Positions 14,905-23,797 of a stretch of 53,448 nucleotides of DNA are shown here, piece after piece. Source of the stretch: Gorillibacterium massiliense (lineage in GTDB: Bacteria; Bacillota; Bacilli; Paenibacillales; NBRC-103111); assembly GCF_000455485.1 (NCBI RefSeq), contig NZ_CBQR020000129.1:1-53448 (forward strand), written 5' to 3'. Under the pieces are notes generated by a model. It ran no database searches. It was not told the DNA's origin and saw nothing but the letters and a program-made list of their open reading frames with translations. Both the position numbers and the translations under genes were made by a program. The stretch's first letter is position 1. Each line of letters begins with the position of its first letter.

Positions 14905-16629
14905 TTAAATCTTTTCCGGCGTTTCCAAGCCGATCAGCGCAAGCCCGTTGCGGAGCGTGATCTGCACGCACTTGACCAAAGCCAGGCGGGCGTTCCGCAG
15001 TTCGATGTCATCCACCAGAATAGGGCAACCGTGGTAAAACCGGTTGAACGCCTGGCAGACGTCGATGACATAGCGGCTGATAATGGAAGGCTCCAACTTC
15101 TCCATCGCCTGCTCCACTCGTTCGCCGAAGCGAGCCAGTTCGGAAAGAACCCCTTGGGCTTCCGGGTTTTGCAGCAGCGCCGGATTCAAAGTCGCGGCGG
15201 TTACGCCTGCCGGCAGATCGATGCTCTCGCCGTTCCCGGCTTTCCGCAGCACGCTGCAAGCGCGGGCATGGGTGTATTGAGCATAAGGGCCGGTCTCGCC
15301 GTCAAAGTTGAGAGCTTCCTCCCAGGAAAAGACGACGTCTTTGATCCGGTTGGAGTACAGATCGTTGAAAATAATGGCACCGACGCCCACCTGACGGGCG
15401 ACTTCGTCTTTATTTTCCAGATTGGCGTTCTTCGTTTCGATGATCTCTCTCGTCTTGGCGATGGCTTGGTTAAGCAGATCCTCCAGCATGACGACATTGC
15501 CTTTACGGGTAGACAAGCTAGCTCCTTCCAGGCTAACTTGGCCAAAGGGCACGTGAATGAGCTGATCGGCCCAATCGTAGCCCATTTTTTCAATGACCTT
15601 GAACAGTTGCTGGAAGTGCAGATTTTGTGCGTAGCTGGTCACGTAAAGGGATTTAACGAAATGGTACGTATCCTTGCGGTACAATGCAGCGGCCATATCG
15701 CGGGTATGGTACAGCGAGCTGCCGTCTTTTTTCAGCATAAGGGCCGGGGGCATATTGAACTCGTCCAGACGGACGAGCATCGTGCCTTCGTCCTCCTCCA
15801 GCAGGTTCAGCTCCTTCATCCGCTCGATGACCGGACCCATTTTATCCATATAGAAGCTCTCGCCGGTGAAGGCGTCAAAGCTGACGTTCAGCAGGCTGTA
15901 TATCTTTTCGAATTCCTTCAGGCTGATGTCGACGAACCACTGCCACAGCTTGAAGGCTTCCGCATCTCCCCGTTCCAGACTGGTAAACCAGGCGCGAGCT
16001 TCGTCCTCCAAAGCAGGCTCTTTCTCCGCTTGCTCATGGAAATAGACATACAGGCGCAGCAGTTCGGTAATCCCCTCGGCCTCTACCTTTTCGGCGTTGC
16101 CCCATTTTTGATAAGCGACGATCAGCTTACCGAATTGGGTGCCCCAATCTCCCAAATGATTGACGCCTACGACGTTGAACCCAAGGAAAGCGTGGATTTT
16201 CCGCAGCGCGTTACCGATCACAGTGGACCGTAGGTGCCCGATATGGAATGGCTTCGCAATATTCGGAGACGAATAGTCGATGACGACGCTTTGACCTTTG
16301 CCGATATCCGCTGAGCCGTACGTATCCCCCGCAGACAAAATATCACCGATCAGATCGACGGCGAATTTGCTTTTGTCCAAAAACAGGTTCAAATATCCGG
16401 AAACGGCTTCCGCCCGTTCAAAAGCATCCTCGGAAAACTGTTCCTTCAAGCCTTCGGCAATCGCCTGGGGAGCCTTTCTTAAGGCTTTGCTCAGCTTAAA
16501 GCAAGGCATGGACAGGTCGCCCATTTCCGGGTTGGGAGGATACTCCAGCAGGCCGAATACGTCTTCCTCGGAAACGCCCTCCAGCGTATTTGCGATGGCG
16601 GCGGCGGCCAGTTTTTTATAACGGATCAT
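14905..16629 (-). CDS. argS: Arginyl-tRNA synthetase
   Basis: 574-aa class I synthetase that charges tRNA-Arg. The N-terminal tRNA-D-loop recognition domain is followed by the HIGH motif at residues 129-132 (FHIGHLRST). In place of KMSKS there is a STRKGN stretch, and a C-terminal anticodon-binding domain with QAFNRFYHGCPI follows. The start is ATG 16629 with AAAGGAG upstream; an upstream ATG would add 17 residues without need. A strong promoter and a terminator-like hairpin precede it, suggesting control by premature termination. Confidence 0.96.
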   Translation of the reverse strand: MIRYKKLAAAAIANTLEGVSEEDVFGLLEYPPNPEMGDLSMPCFKLSKALRKAPQAIAEGLKEQFSEDAFERAEAVSGYLNLFLDKSKFAVDLIGDILSAGDTYGSADIGKGQSVVIDYSSPNIAKPFHIGHLRSTVIGNALRKIHAFLGFNVVGVNHLGDWGTQFGKLIVAYQKWGNAEKVEAEGITELLRLYVYFHEQAEKEPALEDEARAWFTSLERGDAEAFKLWQWFVDISLKEFEKIYSLLNVSFDAFTGESFYMDKMGPVIERMKELNLLEEDEGTMLVRLDEFNMPPALMLKKDGSSLYHTRDMAAALYRKDTYHFVKSLYVTSYAQNLHFQQLFKVIEKMGYDWADQLIHVPFGQVSLEGASLSTRKGNVVMLEDLLNQAIAKTREIIETKNANLENKDEVARQVGVGAIIFNDLYSNRIKDVVFSWEEALNFDGETGPYAQYTHARACSVLRKAGNGESIDLPAGVTAATLNPALLQNPEAQGVLSELARFGERVEQAMEKLEPSIISRYVIDVCQAFNRFYHGCPILVDDIELRNARLALVKCVQITLRNGLALIGLETPEKI

Positions 16630-16674
16630 CGTAAATTCTCCTTTTGCGATCATATGGACAAAGATCATATTTAG

Positions 16675-16700
16675 AAACAAAACACCCCGAAATGGGGTGC
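16675..16700 (-). terminator. Terminator in the argS leader (candidate attenuator)
   Basis: A CACCCC/GGGGTG stem (16683-16699) with a 5-nt loop is followed on the minus strand by TTTTGTTTC. It lies between the argS promoter and ORF, so the only transcript it can stop is the argS leader. Upstream, a hairpin (CAGG...CCTG and GTGCC...GGCAC, 16725-16766) and a TGCTTAT/ATAAGCA pairing that touches the terminator could form alternative structures. Confidence 0.65.
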
Positions 16701-16781
16701 TTATTGGATATGTACATAAGCATGCAGGCGAAGTGCCGAACGGAACCGAAGGGCACCTTGAACCTGTCGATTCTTCGTTAA

Positions 16782-16811
16782 ATCATACCATCCGCTCTTT
16801 AGGGTTGTCAA
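16782..16811 (-). promoter_or_regulatory. argS promoter
   Basis: Minus-strand TTGACA (16806-16811) and TATGAT (16782-16787) with an 18-bp spacer. This places the start near 16775 and gives a leader of about 145 nt. Confidence 0.75.
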
Positions 16812-16949
16812 ATTCAAGCTACAGCACGATCAGGATGATTTATTCGATATTCAAATCGTTAAGATAACAGATCGGTATTTCTCTTCTTTCTCTGGCTGCT
16901 TTATTGTAAATAGTGCAGAGTGGCAATATAGAGGAAGCGGGCGTAAAAC

Positions 16950-17993
16950 ATGATGATTTTTTTGTTTACAAGGATAAGAAATAAAGAGAGATTTGGTTTT
17001 CTGCTAGGATTAGGCATCACTCTGGTCCTGGCCATAGCAGCCAAATGCATCGCAAAACTGCCCTTCATGAGCATCATGGGGCAGCTGGTCATCGCCATTT
17101 TGCTTGGTATGGCTTATCGGGCCGGCATCGGCGTACCGCAACAAACGGCGGCTGGAGCTTCTTTTTCCAGCAAAAAGTTCCTCCGTCTCGGTATCATCCT
17201 GTTGGGTTTGCGATTGAACTTGTTAGATATCGTTCATGCCGGCCCAAAGGTTTTCCTGCTGGCGGTCTTCAACATCTGTTTTGCTATTTTTACGATTCAT
17301 CTTCTATCCAAATGGTTTAAGGTGGAAAAGAAGCTGGGTCTCTTGGCTGCATGCGGAACCGCCATTTGCGGAGCTGCCGCCGTTGTTGCCATCGCCCCGC
17401 AAATAAAAGCGGATGACGACGAGACTGCCTTAGCCGTCGCCACGGTGGCGATACTCGGGACGATTTTCACCTTAGCCTATACGTTTTTATATCCTTACTT
17501 AGGATTCAGTCCGGACAGCTACGGTATTTTCGCCGGAGCGACTCTTCATGAGATCGCTCACGTCATTGCCGCTGCAGCTCCCGGCGGACAAACCGCCGTC
17601 GACCTTGCCGTTATCGTTAAGCTTACACGCGTCGTCATGCTCGTCCCGATTGCCATCGTCATCGGAATCCAGTCGGATCGAAAACAAAGGCGCGGAACCA
17701 AAGAAGATTCCGGAACAAAAGAAACTCAAAAAAACCTCCCAATCCCTTGGTTTATTATTGGGTTTCTGGCTATGAGCGGTATCAACACCATTGCGATCAT
17801 CCCTTCCGGCTGGACGGCCCATCTCATTGACGCAGCCTACATGCTCATCGCCATGGCTATGGCGGGACTCGGGCTGGGTGTTAATCTCCGGACTATCCGT
17901 CAACTGGGCATGAGGGCTTTTGCCGCCGCCGGCATCGGGTCGGTTCTCTTGTCTCTGCTCGGTTTTTTGTTGATCCATTTTTTCATCTTATAA
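16950..17993 (+). CDS. YeiH/UPF0324-family membrane protein, putative sulfate exporter
   Basis: 347-aa polytopic membrane protein with about ten hydrophobic helices. It contains the family-typical segments GIILLGLRLNL, ACGTAICGAAAVVAIAP and TLHEIAHVIAA. The UPF0324/YeiH family is annotated as putative sulfate exporters, based on weak evidence. A variable cytoplasmic loop rich in Lys, Arg and Thr at about 240-265 splits the helices. The start ATG 16950 has only a modest ribosome site; the second ATG at 16953 is equally possible. It diverges from argS and ends at a bidirectional terminator. Confidence 0.85.
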   Translation: MMIFLFTRIRNKERFGFLLGLGITLVLAIAAKCIAKLPFMSIMGQLVIAILLGMAYRAGIGVPQQTAAGASFSSKKFLRLGIILLGLRLNLLDIVHAGPKVFLLAVFNICFAIFTIHLLSKWFKVEKKLGLLAACGTAICGAAAVVAIAPQIKADDDETALAVATVAILGTIFTLAYTFLYPYLGFSPDSYGIFAGATLHEIAHVIAAAAPGGQTAVDLAVIVKLTRVVMLVPIAIVIGIQSDRKQRRGTKEDSGTKETQKNLPIPWFIIGFLAMSGINTIAIIPSGWTAHLIDAAYMLIAMAMAGLGLGVNLRTIRQLGMRAFAAAGIGSVLLSLLGFLLIHFFIL

Positions 17994-18007
17994 TGAACGC
18001 ATAAAAA

Positions 18008-18046
18008 CCAGGGAGACGTGCAGCACCGCACGCCTCCCTTCTATTT
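18008..18046. terminator. Bidirectional terminator
   Basis: A GGGAG-CGTGC/GCACG-CTCCC stem with T-rich tails on both strands separates the YeiH-family gene from the convergent mannoside operon. Confidence 0.8.
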
Positions 18047-18052
18047 GATCCT

Positions 18053-20581
18053 CTAGATCTCAGCTAAAGACAGAACCTCTCTCCTGACGTTCTCGCCTTC
18101 CACATACAAGACTTTACTTTCAAGTCCCGCGACGTCGCGCAGACGGATCGACACCGTTTTTTCGGATCCGGCATCCATTTCGAAATAATTGTCGCTGTAT
18201 TCCGCGCGAGTGTCTAAAATGTTCAGCCGGACATTGCGGGCATAAAAATCCGTCTGCAACCGCAATACGATTTCATTGCCGCTTCTTTTGCCGTAGACGA
18301 TTTTAAGACCCGAATCCACCAACCGAAGCTTGTTGATCTCATGAATGTCGGTGAAGAAGTACCGGTTTTCAATAATGCCCCGATCTGTGATGAATTCCAT
18401 TTTGATATATTCGCTGTATGGGTCCTCTGCCCTGAATTCATCGGCGGAAAGACTGCAAAGCCGCGTCACACTGTCCCGATCAGCCGTACGCTCCCATTCC
18501 TTCACGGCAATAACATTCCCTGAAAAATCCCGATGAGAGACGACCAGCTTGCCTTTGATATCCTCCACCAACTCGCTGCATGCATAAACGTCAAAGCCGG
18601 AATCGGTTTCGTCGCATATGACGATCAGGTCGTCGTAGGCTCTGCGAGTATAGTAATAAGTCATTTTCGGCTTTTTGTACATGTCGACGGTAGCCATATG
18701 GGACGGGAAAAGGTAGTCATTGGTTCTATCGGCTATAGGATCGTTCAGCTTCCAATACAGCGTGCCCCCGCAAGTCCATTTCAGACTGCGAAAGTACTCG
18801 AGCCAGTACTTCAGTGCCATGGCATTGTAGACTTGGCTGTAATAGATGGTTTTTTCGTGATCGACATTTTCCATATAATCTTTGGTAAAAGGAAGGAATT
18901 CGATTAGCTCGTCCCGATGATGGATAGGTTCCCGCAAGAAGTTGAACTTGTAAAAGGTATCTTTTTCGGGCAGGCTGATGAAGCCGAATTCGCTCATGAA
19001 CCGAGGTTTGTAACTCTTTATTCGCTTGTAATAATGATAACCGTAATGCCGTTTGCCGTTGATACCCGGATCTGCCGCCATGATATAGAGGTGGGTATCA
19101 CCTTGATAGGGCGAATTGGGGTTGTCACCGCCTTTAAACGATTCGTCCGGACTGCTGGGAGACGAAGGAAAGTATATCCGGTGCGGATCCAGTCTCCGGC
19201 ATGCCTCATCGATCACGATATAGCTTGGTTTATCGTTTTGGAATTCATAGGGTCTGCCTGCCCATCCGTAAGCTTGGCCATTCTCATTGTCGCCGGTCCA
19301 AATGGCAATCGATGTGTAGTTTCGATATTCTTTTAGCACATATTCCGCTTCCACGGCGACATTTTGGAGAAACTCATCGTTTTGTGGATAGATGCCGCAG
19401 GCAAGCATAAAGTCATGCCAGATCAGGATACCGGATTCATCGCAAAGCTCGAACATTCTATGGCTCTCGTAGATACCGCCGCCCCAAATTCGCAGCATGC
19501 TGATATTGCCTTCTATCGCGTAATCAATCAGCTCCTCGTAGTCTTGATCGGTGATATCCGTATATATCACACGAGCCGGTACCCAGTTCGCGCCTCGGAT
19601 AAAGAGCCGTTTCCCGTTGACGGCGAAGATGAACGACTTACCATCGGTTTGATTTTCCTGAATGATTTCAATGGTGCGAATGCCGAATTTTTGGCGTTTC
19701 TCTTGAATGACCTTCCCGTTCTTTTTCAGCAATAGTTGAAAATCGTACAATTCAGGCTTTCCGTAAGGCCGTGGCCACCAGAGGGATGGATTTTCAACCG
19801 GTATCTCCAACGATTCGAAATCGGCAAAGCTGCCTTCCCTGACGAACACTTCCTGGGAATCCTTAACCAAGCGAACCGTCAGCGTGTAATCCTCCAAATC
19901 GCTGGTTCCGGCATCCGGCTCTACCTCAAGACCGATTGAGGCAGATCCGCCTTCGATCTTCTTAGTGTATAAGTAATAGGAATCGATTTGCGCATCGTTC
20001 AAGGAATGGATGACCACATCCTTCCAGATCCCCGCAGTCACGCAGCGACCGACGAAATCCCAGCCGTAATTCATCTGAGCTTTGCGTGCCATGATACGAT
20101 CGCTATCGGTAATGGAAAAGATGCCTTTTTGATCCATCTGCTCCACGTATTTTACTGCTGAATAGAATCGAACCACGATTACGTTCCTAGCCCCATACTT
20201 CAAAACGTCTGCAATATCCGTCACGTGCGGGATGTGCATGTTTTGGCCGGATCCAATCTTCGCTCCATTCAGGTAGATGTCGCAGAAGGTATCAAGTCCC
20301 TTGAACTCCAAATTCACTCTTTCCGCTTTCCAAGCTGTATCGGCAAAAAATTCTTTATAGTAGACCCAATCCGCTTCCTCGATCCATTTCTCTTCATCCG
20401 GATCCTTGGAGTAAACATGTCCCCGAATGATGCCGGCTTTTCGGAGAGTTGCGTGAATCTCCTCCGGTACCTGGGCGTCAAGCCAGCCCTCCGGCACGAA
20501 ACTATTGTCAAGGATGTCAGCCAATTGTCCATTATAGGGAATATGGCTTACTTTCCATTCTCCGTTTAATGATATCTGCAT
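18053..20581 (-). CDS. GH2 beta-mannosidase
   Basis: 842-aa glycoside hydrolase family 2 enzyme, most like beta-mannosidases that release mannose from non-reducing ends of manno-oligosaccharides. It has an N-terminal jelly-roll, an Ig-like domain, and a TIM barrel with the acid/base glutamate in WTGDNEN (near residue 430) and the likely nucleophile in MSEFGF (near 529). The NYGWDFVGR segment is also typical. There is no signal peptide, so it is intracellular and acts on imported oligosaccharides. The start is ATG 20581, with GGAGGG inside the end of the GH5 gene 4 bp upstream, indicating translational coupling. It is the last gene of the operon. Confidence 0.9.
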   Translation of the reverse strand: MQISLNGEWKVSHIPYNGQLADILDNSFVPEGWLDAQVPEEIHATLRKAGIIRGHVYSKDPDEEKWIEEADWVYYKEFFADTAWKAERVNLEFKGLDTFCDIYLNGAKIGSGQNMHIPHVTDIADVLKYGARNVIVVRFYSAVKYVEQMDQKGIFSITDSDRIMARKAQMNYGWDFVGRCVTAGIWKDVVIHSLNDAQIDSYYLYTKKIEGGSASIGLEVEPDAGTSDLEDYTLTVRLVKDSQEVFVREGSFADFESLEIPVENPSLWWPRPYGKPELYDFQLLLKKNGKVIQEKRQKFGIRTIEIIQENQTDGKSFIFAVNGKRLFIRGANWVPARVIYTDITDQDYEELIDYAIEGNISMLRIWGGGIYESHRMFELCDESGILIWHDFMLACGIYPQNDEFLQNVAVEAEYVLKEYRNYTSIAIWTGDNENGQAYGWAGRPYEFQNDKPSYIVIDEACRRLDPHRIYFPSSPSSPDESFKGGDNPNSPYQGDTHLYIMAADPGINGKRHYGYHYYKRIKSYKPRFMSEFGFISLPEKDTFYKFNFLREPIHHRDELIEFLPFTKDYMENVDHEKTIYYSQVYNAMALKYWLEYFRSLKWTCGGTLYWKLNDPIADRTNDYLFPSHMATVDMYKKPKMTYYYTRRAYDDLIVICDETDSGFDVYACSELVEDIKGKLVVSHRDFSGNVIAVKEWERTADRDSVTRLCSLSADEFRAEDPYSEYIKMEFITDRGIIENRYFFTDIHEINKLRLVDSGLKIVYGKRSGNEIVLRLQTDFYARNVRLNILDTRAEYSDNYFEMDAGSEKTVSIRLRDVAGLESKVLYVEGENVRREVLSLAEI

Positions 20582-20585
20582 GACG

Positions 20586-21932
20586 CTATCCCTCCAGGGT
20601 GTATTTTCGAACCATCCGTTCCAGCTCTTCACTAATCTCGCATTGATCGAAGTGGAAGGATTCGGGGAGACGATAAGCCTCTTCCCATGGCAGTTCTTGA
20701 AGAAACGGCTTCAAGTTTTGCTCCACGCAAATCACCTGCATAATGGAGCGCATTCGGAATTGCAAGGGATAGCGGAACTCCTCGGAAATGGGCTTGAAGT
20801 AGGTATTGGCCATGTAATCAACCAGCGCTTCGCCCATCGCCTGCTCCTCTTGTTGGTTCCACACCTGCCGAATCCGGCCGGTCAATTGCCGCCAAGGCGT
20901 CTCTTCCTTGGGGTATACAAACCCCATGCAAGCCGAATCTTTGTACGTCCACAAAGCCCAAGATACTTCGTTTATCTCGCATTGCTCCACCATGTCTTCG
21001 ATGATGCCGACCTGAAATGGAATCATGTCCGGGTTCAAATCGAGGCCAAACTCGCCGCACCACACCGGGCGCTTATACTTGCTGCGGATCGCCAAAAGTT
21101 TATCGAAGCTTATCTTGAAAATCTCCTTGCGCCGCCGCCTGTCCATTTCGGGTGAAAGTACTGCCGGTTCATCTACGAAGGGATAGAAGTGAAACTCGTA
21201 AGCTACCTGAGGATCCTCCACCGGTTCGATCATGGAAAAGTCAGTGGTAAACCGGTTTCCTTCGATGAAAATAATATGGTGCGGGTCATTTTTGCGGATT
21301 TCTGCAATCACTTTGCGGTAAAACTCGTTGAACACCTTGGCGTCCTTAACGAGAGAAGGCTCATTCACAATGTCATAAGCCGCTACCCAAGGGTTTTTCC
21401 GGTAGTGTCTAGCGATATGGCCCCATAGGCCGATTGCGGTGTCCCGCAAAGCGCTATACTCCCAGAACAGCGGCAGTCCGCTGTTGGTGTCGCAGTGCCA
21501 ATCGGGGTTTTGCCCCCCCGGTACGCAGTGCATATCCAAAATCGCGTAGATCCCGTATTTTTCACACAGCGAGACAACATGGTCCAAATATACGAAACCT
21601 TGTTCATTGTACTGTTCAGGGTTTTGGTCATCGAGAAAATACTTATAATTGAAGGCAATTCGCAGGGAGTTTACGCCCAAACTTTTCAAATAGGCAAAAT
21701 CGCGTTCATCCACAAATTCCAGCAAAAACCGGTCAAAAAACTTGTCGCTCCGCTCCTTGCCGTAGACATCAGCGAAAGCCTGTTTGATCATCGAATCCGT
21801 GCCTGCTAAACCGATCATGAAGTGCTCCAGATTCATCCATGTGCCCAATCCGAATCCCCGAAAGAGCAGCTTCTTGCCGTTTACTGTGAAATCCTCTCCG
21901 TTCACTTGCACGAAATTTGATATGTTTGTCAT
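20586..21932 (-). CDS. GH5-type glycoside hydrolase
   Basis: 448-aa glycoside hydrolase with a family 5 (clan GH-A) TIM barrel. The acid/base is E191 in YDIVNEP and the nucleophile is E294 in WCGEFG. It has no signal peptide, so it is cytoplasmic. With the beta-mannosidase 4 bp downstream, it probably cleaves imported manno- or gluco-oligosaccharides; substrate preference cannot be read from sequence alone. The start ATG has AGGAGAG upstream. It is the fourth gene of the mannoside operon. Confidence 0.88.
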   Translation of the reverse strand: MTNISNFVQVNGEDFTVNGKKLLFRGFGLGTWMNLEHFMIGLAGTDSMIKQAFADVYGKERSDKFFDRFLLEFVDERDFAYLKSLGVNSLRIAFNYKYFLDDQNPEQYNEQGFVYLDHVVSLCEKYGIYAILDMHCVPGGQNPDWHCDTNSGLPLFWEYSALRDTAIGLWGHIARHYRKNPWVAAYDIVNEPSLVKDAKVFNEFYRKVIAEIRKNDPHHIIFIEGNRFTTDFSMIEPVEDPQVAYEFHFYPFVDEPAVLSPEMDRRRRKEIFKISFDKLLAIRSKYKRPVWCGEFGLDLNPDMIPFQVGIIEDMVEQCEINEVSWALWTYKDSACMGFVYPKEETPWRQLTGRIRQVWNQQEEQAMGEALVDYMANTYFKPISEEFRYPLQFRMRSIMQVICVEQNLKPFLQELPWEEAYRLPESFHFDQCEISEELERMVRKYTLEG

Positions 21933-21957
21933 TTGGATCTCTCCTATCGGAAGGGCT

Positions 21958-22803
21958 CTAGTTTTTCATGCCGGTTGTGGCGACTCCTTGAATAAAAAAC
22001 CGTTCGCCAACAAGAAACACTACCATCATTGGGATAGTAGCTAGCACCGTCCCGGCCATCAGCAGACCGTAATCCATCGTATGTTCTGTCTGGAAGAGCT
22101 TCAAGCCAAGCTGCAGCGTCTTCAACGAATCGTTCTGGATATAAATAAGCGGTGCCAAATAGTCGTTCCACATAAACGTAAACGTGAAGATCGCCAGCGT
22201 AGATATGGCTGCTTTGGATAGCGGCATAATAATACGCCAGTACACGCCCCACTCGGTCATCCCGTCAATACGCGCCGCTTCGCTCAATTCCGTGGGCAGA
22301 GACATGAAAAATTGCCGCAGCAAAAAGATGCCGAAACCGCTGAACACCTGCACAAGAATGTAGCCCGTATGGGTATCATAGAGTCCCAAGCTGCGGACGA
22401 TATTGAACTGGGGTACCATGATCGAGTGCCATGGCATCATCAGATTGGTCATGAACAACAGAAAGACAGTGTTCTTGAACGGAACCTTCAGCTTGGCGAA
22501 GGCATAGGCAGCCATAGAACAGACAAGCACTTGCAGCGCCGTAATGATAACAGCCAGCTTGAAGGTGTTGAAAAAAAACCGACCGAAAGGAATGGCTGTC
22601 CAAACTTCCTTATAATTCTCCAGATACAACGAGCTGGGGATCCAGTTCATCGGATTTTTAAATAAATCCACATCCGTTCGCAAGGATGCGGAGATCATCC
22701 AAAGGAAAGGAAACAATGCCGCGATGGAACAAGCGATGAGCAGGACCATCAAGAGAGAATAGAGAATTTTTCCCTTTCTCGTCCTTCCAAGGGTGCTTTG
22801 CAT
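21958..22803 (-). CDS. CUT1 sugar ABC transporter permease (MalG-type)
   Basis: 281-aa inner-membrane permease with six predicted helices. The EAA loop, EAARIDGMTEWGVYWRIIMPLSK, contacts the ATPase. It belongs to the carbohydrate uptake family 1, forming a heterodimer with the permease encoded 16 bp upstream. No ATPase gene lies in the operon, so a shared MsmX-type ATPase is presumed. The ribosome site is GAGAGGAGAG. Confidence 0.93.
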   Translation of the reverse strand: MQSTLGRTRKGKILYSLLMVLLIACSIAALFPFLWMISASLRTDVDLFKNPMNWIPSSLYLENYKEVWTAIPFGRFFFNTFKLAVIITALQVLVCSMAAYAFAKLKVPFKNTVFLLFMTNLMMPWHSIMVPQFNIVRSLGLYDTHTGYILVQVFSGFGIFLLRQFFMSLPTELSEAARIDGMTEWGVYWRIIMPLSKAAISTLAIFTFTFMWNDYLAPLIYIQNDSLKTLQLGLKLFQTEHTMDYGLLMAGTVLATIPMMVVFLVGERFFIQGVATTGMKN

Positions 22804-22819
22804 AGCGCTTCTCTCCTCT

Positions 22820-23707
22820 CTAATAGGTCACCCATTTTTTCTCCATACGGAACTGAATGATGGATATGATCATGATGATCGCAAACAGCACGATAGACAT
22901 GGCTGAAGCATAGCCCATTTTATAGTTGATGAACGCTTCCTGGTAAATGCGGAAAACGAGCACGTTGGTAGATCGTCCCGGACCACCGTCGGTCATCACC
23001 GACACGAGATCAAATACCTGGAATGAATTGATGATAGTGAGAATGACGACCATGAACAATGTCGGGGATAGGCTGGGCAGTGTAATCGAATAAAAACGCC
23101 TGATCGGCCCGGCGCCGTCTATTTTGGCCGACTCGTACAGATATTCCGGAATGCCCTGGATGCCTGCCAGCAAAATGATCATATAATAGCCGAAACTCTT
23201 CCATGCCGCGACGAGCACGACGGCGATGAGTGCCCAACGGGAGGACATCAGCCATTCCGGCGGATTTGCCATTCCTATTGTTTTAAGGATCTGGTTGATC
23301 GGCCCGCGGATCGGGTTCAAGAGCAGCCCCCAAACGATAGCTATGGAAACCATGGATGTAATTTGGGGAAAATAAAACGCCATCCGCAAATATTTCTTCA
23401 GGTGAAGGACGCCGTTCAGTGCAATGGCCGAAAGCAAAGCTAGCACCAGAGTCAAAGGCACGAACAGTACAGTATAGAGCAGGTTGTTCTTAAGTGAGAT
23501 TTTAAAATAATCGTCCTTCCACATATCCAAATAATTATCGAAACCGATAAAGTTGGGCTTGATATTGAAGCCGCCGTAATCGGTGAATCCGAGGTACAAA
23601 CCGTATAACAGCGGAGCAAAGATAAATAGTGCAAAAAGAATCAAAGCAGGAAGGATGAATAATGTCCCGATTGCATATTCCCTGTTTCTGCCGAGAAGCT
23701 TGAGCAT
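22820..23707 (-). CDS. CUT1 sugar ABC transporter permease (MalF-type)
   Basis: 295-aa permease with six helices and an EAA-type loop (YESAKIDGAGPIRRFYSITLPSL). It pairs with the downstream MalG-type permease. It follows the binding-protein gene by 90 bp, a spacing usual where the binding protein is made in excess. It probably carries beta-mannosides given the adjacent GH2 and GH5 enzymes. Confidence 0.93.
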   Translation of the reverse strand: MLKLLGRNREYAIGTLFILPALILFALFIFAPLLYGLYLGFTDYGGFNIKPNFIGFDNYLDMWKDDYFKISLKNNLLYTVLFVPLTLVLALLSAIALNGVLHLKKYLRMAFYFPQITSMVSIAIVWGLLLNPIRGPINQILKTIGMANPPEWLMSSRWALIAVVLVAAWKSFGYYMIILLAGIQGIPEYLYESAKIDGAGPIRRFYSITLPSLSPTLFMVVILTIINSFQVFDLVSVMTDGGPGRSTNVLVFRIYQEAFINYKMGYASAMSIVLFAIIMIISIIQFRMEKKWVTY

Positions 23708-23797
23708 CGAACATCAACTCCAGGTGGCTATCCCCGGCGGGAAAATCGGCCGCCATCGCCATTTGCGGCTTGCGGCGACCGACTCCGGTTGCTGCCG

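Noticed and set aside
15031-16233. 400-aa plus-strand ORF inside argS
   Set aside because: It is antisense to ArgRS catalytic motifs and has no ribosome site or family similarity.
16630-16900. T-box riboswitch for argS
   Set aside because: The leader is too short and no TGGNACC-like antiterminator bulge was found.
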